Assembly: GCA_949592205.1 (NCBI GenBank)
Contig: CATIUR010000004.1
Coordinates: 13,281,501 to 13,345,500 of the forward strand
Source: Helichrysum umbraculigerum
Lineage: Eukaryota > Streptophyta > Magnoliopsida > Asterales > Asteraceae
Length of the DNA stretch: 64,000 nucleotides
Reading direction: 5' to 3'
Part shown: in pieces, positions 34,185 to 46,264 of the stretch
Position numbering within the stretch: position 1 is the first letter of the stretch
How the letters are laid out: each line of letters begins with the position of its first letter
The notes under the pieces: model-generated
What the model was told of the DNA's origin: nothing
What the model saw: the letters and a program-made list of their open reading frames with translations, nothing else
Database searches by the model: none
Translations under genes and position numbers: made by a program

Positions 34185-36609
34185 TGTAACACCCCCAAAT
34201 TTAGAACTAGTAATTAGTGCCTAATCATATGTTAATACATGTAATTAGTTCTGTGTTAGGCTAATTTATGTATCGAAATATATATTGTTGAATATATACG
34301 AAAATGCGATTTGATTAAATCGTACGCAATTTAAATCGAATATATTTCGATTCCATAAATACGGACGTTGGTGACACAATTTATATTTAAGTATAAAACA
34401 TTATCTGAAAACATTACTGGGTCCAAACTACTGTTTAAATTTTATTCCCAAAGTTGTCCCGCTTCGTACAATTAAAACTTACCTAATTAACAACAAAATA
34501 CGCAAATTATTTAAATCACATTTTAAATCTTTAAATTATTAAATAATCGGTAAAACAATTTAATTAAATTATTAAACAAAATTCGTATTTTAAAATGGAT
34601 AATTAACGCGTGAAATTTTCATTAAAACGTTAAATGACGGAGAAAACTAACACCACGCGGAGCACAGAGACGGAGACTGAAAATGGGGGACTTAACCTCC
34701 CACTTTCCTCTTTCATTTCATTTCCACCATCCCACTCTCTCTCTCTCCTACTCTTTTCTCTCATCTCTTTCTCTAAACACTTTCACCATCACCACCTAAA
34801 TAACAAAATAACACAAACAAACGCACTCGGATCATAGCACTACTTTGGAGAAAAACGTTCACCACTTCACGATCTACAACGCTATCTTTTCGGATTTTCA
34901 ATCCGACACTTTGTAAGTTTCCGAAAAAATCCCAAAACCATTCGATTCTTAGTATTTTCACTTGATAGTCGTTTATATAGCTTATATATGTCCATTACAA
35001 AGAGTAGAACATGATTTTATAGCTTAAAAATGAGTTTGATTTGGGTTTTGGCCGGAAAAATCTCGACAGCCGCTGTTTTCTGGGATGGTGTTCTTCAATG
35101 CGACACAAGCCTTGTGTCGCATGTAGTGTCGTATTTTACCTGTTCTGTCGCACCTGGTGTCGTATAAATCCTTTGTGTCGTACCCTTTACGACACAACGT
35201 TGTGTCGTATTTTATGTCGTATTTTTTATACGACACAATCACTATGTCGCTGTTGAATCAACATCTCGAATCTATACGATACAACCTTTGTGTCGTATAG
35301 ATATTGTGTCGCATTCCTATGCGACATAACCCTTGTGTCGCATGACAAACTTTTGTGTCGCATATTGTGTCGCAAAACACAGAAAACTCAGATTTTTACT
35401 AAGTGTCGAGACTCGAAATTTATCACTTGATTTTACCCGAATTCAGATCCCCGTACCCCCGTACTTAGATTCCGTAAGCACATTTCTCACCAAGTGTCAA
35501 ACTTGTATGACTTCAAAACGCTTATATGATACAACTTTTCTAACATAATGGAATATACTTTTCAAGTATAACACTTCGAAATCAATGTGATAACATCAGG
35601 ACTATTATTACAATTAATCACCAACGGGCCGTACACGTTTTCAAACACTTAACAAATCAACCAAATCGTAGTAATTTGGACATATATATAGTTGTGTAAC
35701 AACTACAAGGGTGATCTTTTGAGATACCCAATCATGTGTATAACCATCGCGTGTCGTGGACACCCTCAGGTTACAAGTCTTTGGACTTCATTACTCGGCT
35801 AATCAACTCAAGTTTATTAAGTTAAACTCACAAGACTCAGGTGAGTCTCACAGCCCCTCTTTTTACTGTTTTACTCAGGGGTGTGATACAATGCTTATTT
35901 TTAACATGTGAACGCAAGTACAACTTTTATATACTACATGAGTTTTACACACTAATCATTTAAAGTCCTCCGTCAGCATAGTTGTTAATACGTTGTAGCG
36001 TGAATATTAGTATATGGTACCATATAGGATTGACCCTCCTCGTCCGGATTAGCAAGCACTAACCGGGTAAACGGACGTACTAATATTTGGGAAGACGAAT
36101 GTTGATTAGGCATTCGTGGAGGCACCTCGCCCGGAATTCTCTTTAGGGGACCCGGCCCTCGAGTTAAGCTCAACTATGTGCTCATGGCTGTATACACGAT
36201 TACTATCATTTTATTTGCTGGATGCAAATCATTATTAAATCTTGCGGTTCATACTATATTACTTGATTTCAAACCTGTGAGCTCACCAGCTTTAGCTGAC
36301 CCATTTAGCATGTATCGCAGGTACCAAGCAGTAGGTTGTTTCGGCTTCAGGACTTTTAGCTCGAGTCAGCATACAGACGTTTGAGATTTTCTTGCATTAG
36401 TATATTTTGTACAAGTACTTATGTACTGAAATCTCCTTTTATTTAAACTCGAGCTATGTAAAGCTATAAATGTTGTAAACATTTCAATATTAATATATTT
36501 TGTTAAAACGACGCATATAGAGTCGTTTACTATATATCTTTGTGCTTTGTTATTGATTAGTAACACCCAAATCGTGCTTCCGCAAATCATTAAATTTGGG
36601 GGTGTTACA
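34185..36609 (+). mobile_element. Solo LTR, long-LTR family, 2425 bp, inside copia A
   Basis: The ends are TGTAACACCCCCAAATTTAG and AAATTTGGGGGTGTTACA, with a perfect 5-bp duplication ATAAG (34180-34184 and 36610-36614). It is a close relative of the LTR at 51698-63979 (shared starts such as AGTGCCTAATCA and ends such as ACGACGCATATAG). It contains the hairpin plus GTAAGT (34891-34918) and an array of TGTCGCA/TGTCGTA words at about 35095-35375 in place of ACGTCGC. Confidence 0.92.
34891..34918 (+). promoter_or_regulatory. Conserved LTR hairpin followed by GTAAGT
   Basis: CGGATTTTCAATCCG (34891-34905), then GTAAGTTTCCGA from 34913, 728 bases into the LTR. It occupies the same offset as the copies at 20226-20252 and 52428-52456. 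Confidence 0.5.
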
Positions 36610-36782
36610 ATAAGAATATAACATTAGATGATCACAGTAAGCTGGGTATTAATTTTGCCGATTAGTTCAGTAAGGATTAAAATATCAGTGTGTATGGTCA
36701 ACTGAAATTACATTTTACAAATGCATTTTATTAAAAGCATTTATAAATTTAAACGATAAATAAATAAACTCAAAGAGTTTAT

Positions 36783-38786
36783 TTATTCATTGAAGTTTAA
36801 CATTCCAAGCTCGCTGATAAGAAAATTAAATCTTTTCTCATCCAAAGGTTTTGTAAACAAATTAGCGAGTTGGTAATCAGTTGGAATGAAATGAAGTTCA
36901 ATATCACCTTTCATCACATGGTCCCTGATGAAATGATATCGTACATCAATGTGCTTTGTCCTTGAGTGCATCACTGGATTGTTTGCAATAGCTATGGCAC
37001 TTTGACTATCACAATAGATTGGAATTTCTTTGAAGTCAAATCCATAGTCAGCGAGATGATTTCTCATCCAGAGAATTTGAGCTGTACAGGCACTAGCAGC
37101 AACATATTCAGCTTCAGCGGTTGAGGTTGAAACTGAATTTTGTTTCTTGCTAGACCAGCTTACAAGCTTTTCTCCAAGAAACTGACAGCTACCAGAAGTG
37201 CTCTTTCTATCCAGCTTACATCCGGCGTGATCAGAATCAGAATATCCATTTAGCGAGAAATCTGAACCTGATGGGTACCAGAGACCAAGATTTGATGTAC
37301 CCTTCAGATATCTGAATATTCTTTTGACAGCGAGCAAGTGTGATTCCTTTGGATCAGCTTGATACCTAGCACAAAGACATGTAGCAAACATAATGTCTGG
37401 TCTACTTGCAGTTAGGTACAGTAGTGACCCAATCATACCTCTGTAAGCAGTGATGTTTACAGATTTACCATCAGGATCAGCATGTAGCTTTACTGCAGGT
37501 GACATGGGTATAGCAAGGGATGAGCAATTAGCAAATTCAATTTTCTTTAAATGATCTTTAACATATTTTCCTTGACTTATAAAAATTCCAGTTTTGGTTT
37601 GTTTTATTTGCAGACCAAGAAAAAATGTTAATTCACCCATCATGCTCATCTCATTATTTTTGGTCATGAGATCAGAAAATTCCTTGCACATGTCACTGTT
37701 AGTAGACCCGAAAATGATATCATCAACATAGATCTAGACTAATATGACATCTCTCTTATCTCTTTTGATAAACAATGTGATGTCAATTTTACCTCTGACG
37801 TAGCCACATTTTATCAGGTAGACAGAGAGAGTGTCATACCACGCTCTGGGAGCCTGTTTTAGTCCATACAGGGCTTTATCAAGTTTGTAAACATAACCAG
37901 GATGTTTTGGATCAATGAATCCAGGTGGTTGCTTGACATACACTTCTTCCTGCAGCTTGCCATTCAGAAAGGCACTTTTCACATCCATTTGATATACTTT
38001 AAACTTCTTGTGAGCTGCATAAGCTAGAAACAGCCTGATTGCTTCAAGCCTATCCACTGGTGCAAAGGTTTCATCATAGTCAATGCCTTCTTGCTGACAG
38101 TAACCTTGTGCAACCAGCCTAGCCTTGTTTCTTGTAACCACACCATCAGCATCCATTTTATTTCTGAACACCCATCGTGTTCCAATCACTGATTTACCAG
38201 CAGGTTGAGGCACAAGCTTCCAAACTTTATTTCTTTCAAACTGAGATAGTTCTTCTTGCATGGCAGCTATCCAGTGATGATCAGTGAGTGCTTCATCAAC
38301 CTTCTTTGGTTCCATCAGTGATACAAAATTTACAAACAAACAAAAGTTAGCAGTTGCTGATCTTGTCTGAACCCTGGATTGTGGATTACCAACAATCAAT
38401 TGATTATCAATATGTTTTGTCCACTTAGTCATTCGCTGAGGTTCAGTAGTGACTGTCCTATCTGGTGATGGTTCATGTGACAGATCAGCATTGGAAACAT
38501 GAGTATTGTTGTTATGAGAATTTTGGTTTGGACATTGAGTTGATGATGATGGGACATCAGTAGGTAAGGATGATGTCCCTGAATTTTTCTCAGCTAAAGT
38601 AGAGCTAGAATTGATTTCAGGAACATTATCTTCCCCTTCAGAGTCTGATGAGAAATTTTCATATTTCTTATCATTTGATTTTCTTTCATCTGATGAGTCA
38701 CCATCCATTTTATTAAAAACAAGATTTTCATACTCTTTTAGATCAGTGAGTGACTCATCATATGATTCATCAAAAGTAACGTCCAT
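36783..38786 (-). pseudogene. Copia A pol: reverse transcriptase and RNase H, with internal stop
   Basis: The first frame (38786-37734) holds an acidic linker and the RT start GTRWVFRNKMDADG, then LVAQGYCQQEGIDYDETFAPV, AFLNGKLQEEVYVKQPPGF and the ALYGLKQAPRAWYD block. A TAG at 37734-37736 stands where this family normally has Gln just before the YVDD catalytic motif. The downstream part is otherwise in the same frame, with YVDDIIFGS at about 37733-37707, and continues through RNase H (SDSDHAGC, STAEAEYVA, IYCDSQSA, KHIDVRYHFIR) to 36783. RT copies element RNA into DNA and RNase H removes the RNA strand. The single stop, probably CAG to TAG, prevents a full product. Confidence 0.92.
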
Positions 38787-38898
38787 TGATTCCTCAATAC
38801 ATTCTCTTCTTTTATTGTAAACTCTGAAAGCTTTAGAAATAATTGAGTAACCAACAAATATTCCTTCATCAGCCTTTGGATCAAACTTTCCTAAGTGA

Positions 38899-41684
38899 TA
38901 TAATAACCCAAAATAAATTATGTGTATATTATTAGAAATATAAGTTAATGAGTGATATTAATTAGTTATCTTTATATTATATATTATAATACAATTAATT
39001 AATGAACTAAAATATGTAAATAAAAAATAAACCGTAATTATGTTGCAACAAATAAACTGATAATAATGATAACCATAAATTATCACCAATACAATTAATA
39101 TTATCACTTACCATGCATAATACAAAATAAATTAAGTTAAGAGATAAGAATTGAGTGGAAATGCCGTTGGGTAACATGAAGGAGTCAAAAACGTTTGCAG
39201 TTACGTGACTATTATATCCCAAGATTATCGGCCCACTTTGGTGTATTCTCGGCCTAATCCAACTTTATATTCACCGATCGACTTGATAACCATATTATTT
39301 ACTCACCGTCAACATTTCACAAATCACAATCAAAAAAATAAAATAAATAAAGCTTGAAAAAGAGAGAGAACGTTTTGAGAGTGGGGCTGGAGAATTGAGA
39401 CGGGAGCAAGAAAGCTTTTACGTGTTTATTTTCGGTCCAAATACGAGTTCTGTTTGGAGGTAACTTTCAACCCAACACTTCTATTAATCATGTAAAATTC
39501 GTTTATATTGTTCGCTTAATATATTTAATCATGTTAGGGAGTTTATAATGATTACAAATCACCTACAATGTTATCGGTTATACATGGATACGAAACGAGC
39601 GTTTGCGAGTATTAAAATATGTATCTTAGTGAGATCGAAACTTTAAAATCTGTAGTCACATAGTTCATGATGAATGTGTAAATGATATGTAATTCTTAGT
39701 TAACTCAACGCTTAAATTCGTAGTTTAAATTATCATACTCGGTAACGATATCGGGAGGGTTCGGGCCTTAAAATAAATAACTTATTGACCGAATCGGGAC
39801 ATAATATTAACTGTACTATTGTTAAAACATTTGTGATTAAATAATATATAATTACTTGGAAGATATGTAGTAAAATCAAATTAACATTTAAGTGATTGAA
39901 CATGCTAACGAGTTCTGGTCGTAAGAACATGAAAGATTAAGTCATGTAGATGTTTTTATTATCTTTCACTTTAGCCCCTGAATTAAGCAGAATGTTACAA
40001 TTTAAAGAGAATGTCATAATTAATAACTTTTGTTGAATTAATATTTTATCTTATAACCAAATCGTTATTCTGAAATGGCCGTAGATTTGGTTGATCTCAT
40101 TACACTAGCATCATGAACTATTTTAGCCAAATAAATTAATTGGATACAATTTAATAGTATTTATAAGAATGATGATCAGATAAGTATTATAGCACTAAGA
40201 GCTTGAATGTTTAGGTATCATAATTATATTTTCGGATGTATGAAAACGAGCTTAACGTAATTGAATAAAATGGTTACTTATATTATTACAATTTAATTAC
40301 AAGCAGAGAATTGTACTAAAGAGAAATTGCTATGTAGCGATAATATGTAGTCTAAAGGGTAGAAATGAGTCTGGGAATATTCGGGGAACATAATTTCTAA
40401 ATTTAGTGAATTGTTATATGTAGACTTGGTGGAGAATCGGGGAGTATCCTTTCGATCTTGAAAGCTAGTTTTACTCTTTATCCAGGTACGGATGTCCGTA
40501 CTCTTTCTTCAGCGTTATCTTGACATGCTTTGTTGATATTCTTGCGTTCTTTTGATATCCTTGTGGTTCTTTTGTTATCTTGATATATTTGTGTGATTTG
40601 ATTCCCCCATTTGAGCTAAATTGTTTTGAGCTAAAGTGTTATTTGAGAATTAATGAATTGTGGAAACTTTTGAGAAAACTTGCGTGAAAAACTGATTTTG
40701 GAAAACTTGGGGAATTCATTGTTGCGAGCTATTTTTGATTCATTTGATTTAGGTTCCGTATGCATGGTGGACATACTCCAGTGTGTGGTTGGCTTATATG
40801 TCTACTATGCAACCATAGAACCCTAGATTTTGTAGACAGGAGATAGGTATACCGAGTCAGCTTCCTGTGGAGGACCACAGGGGCGTCATTGCGGCACCAA
40901 TGACGTCGCACCAACCGTGGCGGTGGGATTAGTCCACAGCGTCCCCACTTTTGTGATATTATTTGTTATGCTCCGGAGTGAGCCATTATTTGTGTGATTA
41001 TGCTCGGGTGAGCCTTGTGATTATTTGGGGGGCGTATGGATGCATCCTAGGATACGTTTGATATGATATGATTTGTGTAGTGCGGTCGTGTGGTGTAGTG
41101 CCATACACACCTTCCGATATAGGGGAACCACCTGGAGTCATGACCAGTGTGTGATTATGATATATTGCGCGAGATATGATATTATTTGGCACCGGTGTGT
41201 GCAGCTTGGATATTTTGTTTTGTTTAGGGTACTCGGTATAAATAACCCAACCCCTCGTTGCCTCAGCCTTTATTCATTTGTTACTCTGGTGTAAGGGTGG
41301 TATGATTCGGTGGGTGATTTTTGAAACAATTTAATTATTTAATTCGTTTCATTCTTACATTGAGATATATTACTATTGTTGTTTATTTCTGTCAACATCC
41401 GTGCACTGAGCAATTAGCTCAGCCACATTTTCTTTTCCTGCGGCAGGTAATCAGGGTCAAAGGGGATGAGTGCGAGAGTTCAAGACTTGGACTTGCTTTA
41501 GAGACCTACCTTTCATTTTATTAGTTTGGACTTATGATTATTATTGATAGTTGGAGTTAGTTTGAGACATTATTTATGGTTGTTTTGAACCTTTGTCATT
41601 TATTATTTCTAGACTTTATTATGACTTTAATTATTTAGCAATAAATGTGACCTTCCGTTTCATTGTTGGGACGGGGGTGTTACA
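38899..41684 (+). mobile_element. Solo LTR, 2786 bp, splitting copia A pol
   Basis: It is bounded by the 5-bp duplication AGTGA (38894-38898 and 41685-41689) and sits between the integrase and reverse transcriptase parts of copia A. The end GGGGGTGTTACA is canonical. The start reads TATAATAACCC where TGTAATAACCC is expected, one G-to-A change in the terminal TG. It is only distantly similar to the other long LTRs and lacks their motif array. Short frames inside have no support. Confidence 0.85.
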
Positions 41685-41786
41685 AGTGATCTCTTTTGTT
41701 TAAAATGTAGCAAGTGCTACCAAAACATGGAGAAAACTTATGTCGGGTTTTCTCCCTCGTAACATCTCATATGCTGTCTTATTATG

Positions 41787-42940
41787 TCATTTGACAATCA
41801 GTGACCTATTCTGAGTATAGCAGGCAGGACTCACTGCTTCAGCCCAGAAATAGGTCTTAAGACCAGCATCAATGAGCATTGACCTGGCAGATTCAATTAA
41901 GGTCCTATTTCTCCTTTCTGCCACCCCATTTTGTTGGGGTGTTCTTGGAGCTGAAAAGTTTTGAGAAATACCTTTTGAATCACAGAAAGTTTCCAGGTCA
42001 ATATTTCGAAATTCAGTTTCATTATCACTTCTTAAATGTTTTACCGAAATACCATTTAAGTTCTCCATCTTCTTGATAAAGGATATAATTTCACTTGCTG
42101 CTTCGTTCTTTGCTTTAAGAAAGAATACCCAAGTGTATCTGGAGTATTCATCCACGATTACCAAGCAGTATCTCTTTCCACCAAGACTTGGAGTACTCAC
42201 TGGTCCAAATAGATCCATATGAAGTAGATAGAAACATTCAGTTTCTGATGATGTTTGTTTACTTTTGAAGGAAGAACTATGATGCTTTCCTTTCTCGCAT
42301 GCTGAACAAAGCTTGTCTTTATTGTAAGACAATTTTGGAAGTCCAGTGACTAAACCATGTGTGCTTAACTTGTTGATAGCTTTTAGATTCAGATGAGAAA
42401 GTCGTTTATGCCATAACCATTTTTCTTCTGATACAGTTCTGGAATAAAAGCACGTCCCTAACTGAGCTGAGTCCATATTGACTACATAAGTATTGCCCTT
42501 TCTGTTAACAGCAAGCACATCACTTCCTTTCTTGTTGTAAACAACACCAGCTTCATGATCAAACAGCACCTTGTTCTTTGAATCACAAAATTGACTGATA
42601 CTTAGCAGATTGTGCTTCAGTCCCTCCACATATGCAACTCTTTTGAACATCACATTTCCATTAGTTAGAACACCATATCCCTTGTTTTGCCAACCTTGTT
42701 GTCACCAAACACTACATCAGGACCTCTTTCCTCCTGGTAGTCACTGAGCATAGACTTACATCCGGTCATATGTCTGGAACACCCGCTGTCCAGATACCAG
42801 ATAGTTTCTCTAAGAATGCCTTTGTAGATAGTTTCAGGATCCCACCCGGATGCTGAACATTTATGAGCGACTTCTTTGATATCATCATGAAACTCAGCGT
42901 CATCAGCCATCAGGCAGTAATCCTTATCTATACAAATCAT
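41787..42940 (-). pseudogene. Copia A pol: protease and integrase, frameshifted
   Basis: The protease active-site block WYLDSGCSRHMTG lies near 42800. A single-base loss near 42685 shifts the frame, after which 42653-41787 encodes the GAG-pre-integrase zinc block (WHKRLSHLNL...LCSACEKGKHH) and the integrase core. The catalytic triad can be seen: Asp in LLHMDLFGP, Asp in LRSDNETEF and Glu in PQQNGVAERRNRT. The frame then stops at 41787-41789, close to the solo LTR at 41684. Integrase joins the element's DNA to the chromosome. This copy is non-functional. Confidence 0.92.
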
Positions 42941-43007
42941 TGCTTCTTCTTCATCTGATGATGAGGAGTCAGAGTCGCTGAATGAACTCTCTTCAGCGAC
43001 GAAACCT

Positions 43008-44183
43008 CTACCCTTTTTTTTTTTTTCCAGATTCAGCCATTGCCTTCAACTTCTTGTACTTTGCCTTGTACTTGTCATTTCTAAAGTCTGGCATTGGTTC
43101 AGGGACTTGGTTGACTGACTTTGATCTACAATCAGCTGCAAAGTGACCAGGTTTACCACACTTGTAGCATTCACCTTTTGATTTGAAATTATCAGATGAT
43201 GGAGCACCAGCGAATCTTTTTGATCTGGTGTTCCTTCTGAAATTTGCAACCATCATTGCCATGTCTCTTTCCAGCTTTTCTAGACCCTCATCATATTCAT
43301 ACTCCGACTGTTCTTCAACACCTTCACCTTCTTCACCAGCTATCAGCGACTTTGAGCTTTGCTTAGAAACTTTTGATTTCTGTCTCTGATCAATTTCTTC
43401 AAGCTCAGCTACAAAGGCATTCGATACTTTTTGACTTCCAAGTGTTGCACGAATGTGCTCACTTTGATCAGCTTGCTTTTCCAACTGCTCCCAGTTGAGC
43501 AACATACCATAGACTTGAGTAAGATTAAGATTTGTATAATCATTTCTCTGTCTCGTACATGTGGCAATGGTTCCCCAAACTTTTCTTGGCAATAATTTCA
43601 AGAACTTTTCAACAACAAATCGCTGCTCCATTTCTATACCAGCCTTCTCCATCTTGTTCATCAGTGATTGATATCTGGTATAAGTAGAAGATAGTGACTC
43701 GTTGGTTTCCATTGTGAACAGCTCATACTGGCGAGTGAGATTTACTTCCCTGCAGCGAATAATATCAGGAGTTCCAATATATATATTCCTAAGGGTATCC
43801 CACATATCTTTTGCAGTTTTGCAAAGCCTGATTGATTCAAACACTTCGTCAGGAAGTGACATGCCAATGTAGATTTTAGCTTGTTTATCTAATCTAACCA
43901 ATCGTTTATACTCATCCGTCCACTGTTCCTCTCTCTTAGGCAAAACCATTTCTGGTATTGCAGGAGTGGTAGCAGTAGCTACAACAGCAGGAATAATAGT
44001 GGTTGGAATATGGGGACCATTGGTTATGATATTGCAAAGACGATCATCAATAAGATCAAGAAACATCATCATCCGGGACATCCAGGTTTCAATCCTAGAG
44101 GGATCAAACGCTGGAGGTTTGGTAGTAGAACCATTTCCCTTCTGATACTCGGAGTCGACACAGCTGTACTTTACCGATTTCAT
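43008..44183 (-). CDS. Copia A gag polyprotein
   Basis: Gag forms the virus-like particle and packages element RNA. The Met at 44183 starts 48 bases inside the LTR boundary, after the primer site; the frame is also open further upstream, through the primer site and into the 5' LTR. The body carries the retrotran_gag/UBN2-type core (ETWMSRMMMFLDL, AKDMWDTLRNIYIG, KFLKLLPRKVWG), an acidic linker and one CCHC zinc knuckle, CYKCGKPGHFAADC, near residue 350. It ends in Lys-rich sequence encoded at a run of 13 T (plus strand, 43014-43026). The frame of pol resumes in another phase beyond that run, so slippage or a homopolymer indel separates gag from pol. About 390 residues, normal for the family. 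Confidence 0.9.
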   Translation of the reverse strand: MKSVKYSCVDSEYQKGNGSTTKPPAFDPSRIETWMSRMMMFLDLIDDRLCNIITNGPHIPTTIIPAVVATATTPAIPEMVLPKREEQWTDEYKRLVRLDKQAKIYIGMSLPDEVFESIRLCKTAKDMWDTLRNIYIGTPDIIRCREVNLTRQYELFTMETNESLSSTYTRYQSLMNKMEKAGIEMEQRFVVEKFLKLLPRKVWGTIATCTRQRNDYTNLNLTQVYGMLLNWEQLEKQADQSEHIRATLGSQKVSNAFVAELEEIDQRQKSKVSKQSSKSLIAGEEGEGVEEQSEYEYDEGLEKLERDMAMMVANFRRNTRSKRFAGAPSSDNFKSKGECYKCGKPGHFAADCRSKSVNQVPEPMPDFRNDKYKAKYKKLKAMAESGKKKKG

Positions 44184-44216
44184 TGCAGATCTGGTTAATT
44201 GATTTAAACCAACTCT

Positions 44217-44228
44217 ACTCTGATACCA
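44217..44228 (-). other. Primer-binding site of copia A
   Basis: The minus strand reads TGGTATCAGAGT, two bases after the 5' LTR end, complementary to initiator Met tRNA. Confidence 0.9.
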
Positions 44229-44230
44229 AT

Positions 44231-45283
44231 TGAAAGTCCCGAATTCACTATTGATAAGTGAAATGGAATTGCAATAAGTATAGTTTAATTGTAGAAGGGG
44301 GGTTGAATACAACTAAAAACTTTTCTCTTGTTTTAATCGATTTTCTTAAGCAGTTTTTAATTGTTTATCACAAACATAGTATAGAGTAATAGATAATAAA
44401 TCGGATATGACAATATCAAAGAACAATAGTAATAGTAGCTAAATAGTGAATTATATTAATCATAAAATTCACAAGTGTTGATTGCGGAATGGACTAGCCC
44501 AAGCTAATCCAAATCAAACACACAAGCTAACTTATTATAAAATGAGATGAGCAGTAGTGGACAAACACGCTAACTGCTCACTCGCTGAGTTACTGTAACG
44601 TACCCTAGACAAACTAATCACTGAACACACAAGTGATAAGTACGTACAGAAAAACTAGCCTCTAAAGTACAATAAGCTGAACTATATATACTACAAGAAT
44701 CCCGTAAATATATTCTATAAAATAGGATCTTGGAATGACACGTGTTGCTGTTTGATTGGCTTGATCTCTGATGAACCGACATACCGCGGGTCCCAATTCT
44801 GTTACTGCAAAGATCTCGTTACCTTAAATCCAATCAGTTCCCGCCACGTAATCATTCGAACATTCTTCAAGTACGAAGACTCTTGCTTATGTGTATATAA
44901 GTACAGTACTTTTGCACTTGATGATTGAGAGGCTTTATTGAATAGTCACTGAAGATGCAGTAATTCTCCTCACTCACTGCGAGATAACATGCTCTTGTAG
45001 AATGACTTGAAATAGAGATCTTCAGCGACTAGCTATCATTCGGGCAGTGACTTTTGCCTTATTAGATTTGAAGATGTAGAACTCTCGCTGCTAAGTATCA
45101 GCGACACACAAAGTTGAATTCTAATCTTTCTCAGCATATCATTTCCCTTGAGAGTAGAGTGAATAATGATCAGTAGTAATAAACTCCAGCAATAGCAACT
45201 TTGACATAATCCATTTCTTCATCGAGTAGTGCATAGTTGAGTTGACCAGTGACTCAACATGGTCAGCGACCAGTGACTCAACA
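44231..45283 (-). repeat. 5' LTR of copia A
   Basis: 1053 bp; the plus strand begins TGAAAGTCCCGAATTC and ends CCAGTGACTCAACA, paired with 30106-31150. A primer-binding site abuts its inner edge. Small indels relative to the partner include an extra GTAGA near 44998 and TTCTTCATCGA near 45215. Confidence 0.93.
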
Positions 45284-45288
45284 CATCG

Positions 45289-46264
45289 TTAGATCTCGTT
45301 TAATAGTTGAAGTGGAAAGGCATTTCCACTTTTGTTGTTTGTAGGAAACACAAGTTATTTCAATGAAGAAAAACATTTCCTATATAGTTTGTAAGAACTT
45401 CATTCTTAATAATAGTTGTTCGTATTGTAGGAAACACAAGTTTAGCCAATTAATGAAAACATTTCCTAAATAATAGTAGTTATTCATTTTGTAGGAAACA
45501 CAGGTTTATCCAGCTAAGGAAAACATTTCCTAAATAGTTACTAGTAGGAAACACAAGTTAATCCAACTAAGGATTAACATTTCCAAAGTAGTTGTTTGTA
45601 GGAATATACTTTCTAATAAATTTTGTTAGAAGACTTAGACTGATCCCCTGAAGGTGAGCTAAACCTTGCGGGTTAAAGTAACACGACCTAACCCTATAAC
45701 CAAACCACGACCAGCAATTGTTGTTTGCCTATAGAACATGTAAGTATATGCTCCAAAATTATGGGAGGGTCGTCACGACGATAGTACTATCCGTATACTC
45801 AGTGGCTAGAGTCACCTAGCTAATGGTTATAGTCTGTAGCCATAAGGACTTTTATGCGCTACATTGTAAGTCTGGGTCCGTACTAGGATTCGTTGTCTAG
45901 TTCCCAAAATAGTATGAAAATGCTATTTCATAAACATACTGTATTTATAAAGATTTAAAGCACTTATAAATAATAAACACATGTAGTAGCGAAAACTATT
46001 TACTATGTTTTTCACCCCTAGTTTTGAAAGCAGTAAAACAGTTAAAAATAGGGGTTGTGAATTCATAGTAGATGCGGTGATGTGAGAGCTAGTAGATGGT
46101 ATCCTCGCTATAAGTCTCTTAACAACCTATATGTAAGAGATGTATTAACATAAGTAATTGACTAATCGTCAAACTATGTTAATGGTTTGTTTGTGTCAAA
46201 AGATCGTTTGAGTTTGAAAAGGGTACGGTTCGTTGGTGATGCTATTCAAAAGTTTGTTTGTTAC
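45289..46264 (-). mobile_element. LTR X, second segment
   Basis: Continues the long-LTR sequence interrupted by copia A. The plus strand includes CAGTAAAACAGTTAAAAATA next to GGGGTTGTGAATTC, the mirror of the CACAGCCCC...ACTGTTTTA block of the sister LTRs, and TTGGTGATGCTATT, the mirror of their CATCACCAAC block. From about 45335 to 45610 it carries four imperfect units built on GTAGGAAACACAAGTT...ACATTTCC. It is interrupted at 46264 by copia C. The remaining 5' part lies beyond the window. Taken together the two segments are about 1.44 kb of an expected 2.4-2.8 kb. Confidence 0.72.
45335..45610 (+). repeat. Imperfect tandem repeat within LTR X
   Basis: Four units of about 65-85 bp each start with GTAGGAAACACA and end with ACATTTCC. 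Spacing varies. No coding potential. Confidence 0.7.

Larger units (their letters stand above)
30106..45283 (-). mobile_element. Copia retrotransposon A, complete but decayed, hit by three solo LTRs
   Basis: The LTRs are at 44231-45283 (5') and 30106-31150 (3'), with a perfect 5-bp duplication CATCG at 30101-30105 and 45284-45288. In element order: 5' LTR, primer site, gag, protease, integrase, reverse transcriptase, RNase H, a damaged accessory ORF, purine tract, 3' LTR. Subtracting the insertions at 31624-32034, 34185-36609 and 38899-41684 with their duplications leaves about 9.5 kb. The order protease-integrase-RT marks Ty1/copia. The coding parts carry frameshifts and at least one stop, so it is not autonomous. 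The LTR copies differ at several dozen positions by eye, making it older than copia B. Confidence 0.93.

Noticed and set aside
35985..36384. Short ORFs inside the solo LTR at 34185-36609
   Set aside because: LTR sequence without gag or pol similarity. The frames are not preserved in the sister LTR, where the homologous stretch (about 53760-54210) has a different frame pattern.
44217..44228. Possible tRNA-related gene at the TGGTATCAGAG sites
   Set aside because: These 12-base words beside LTR ends are primer-binding sites; there is no cloverleaf around any of them.
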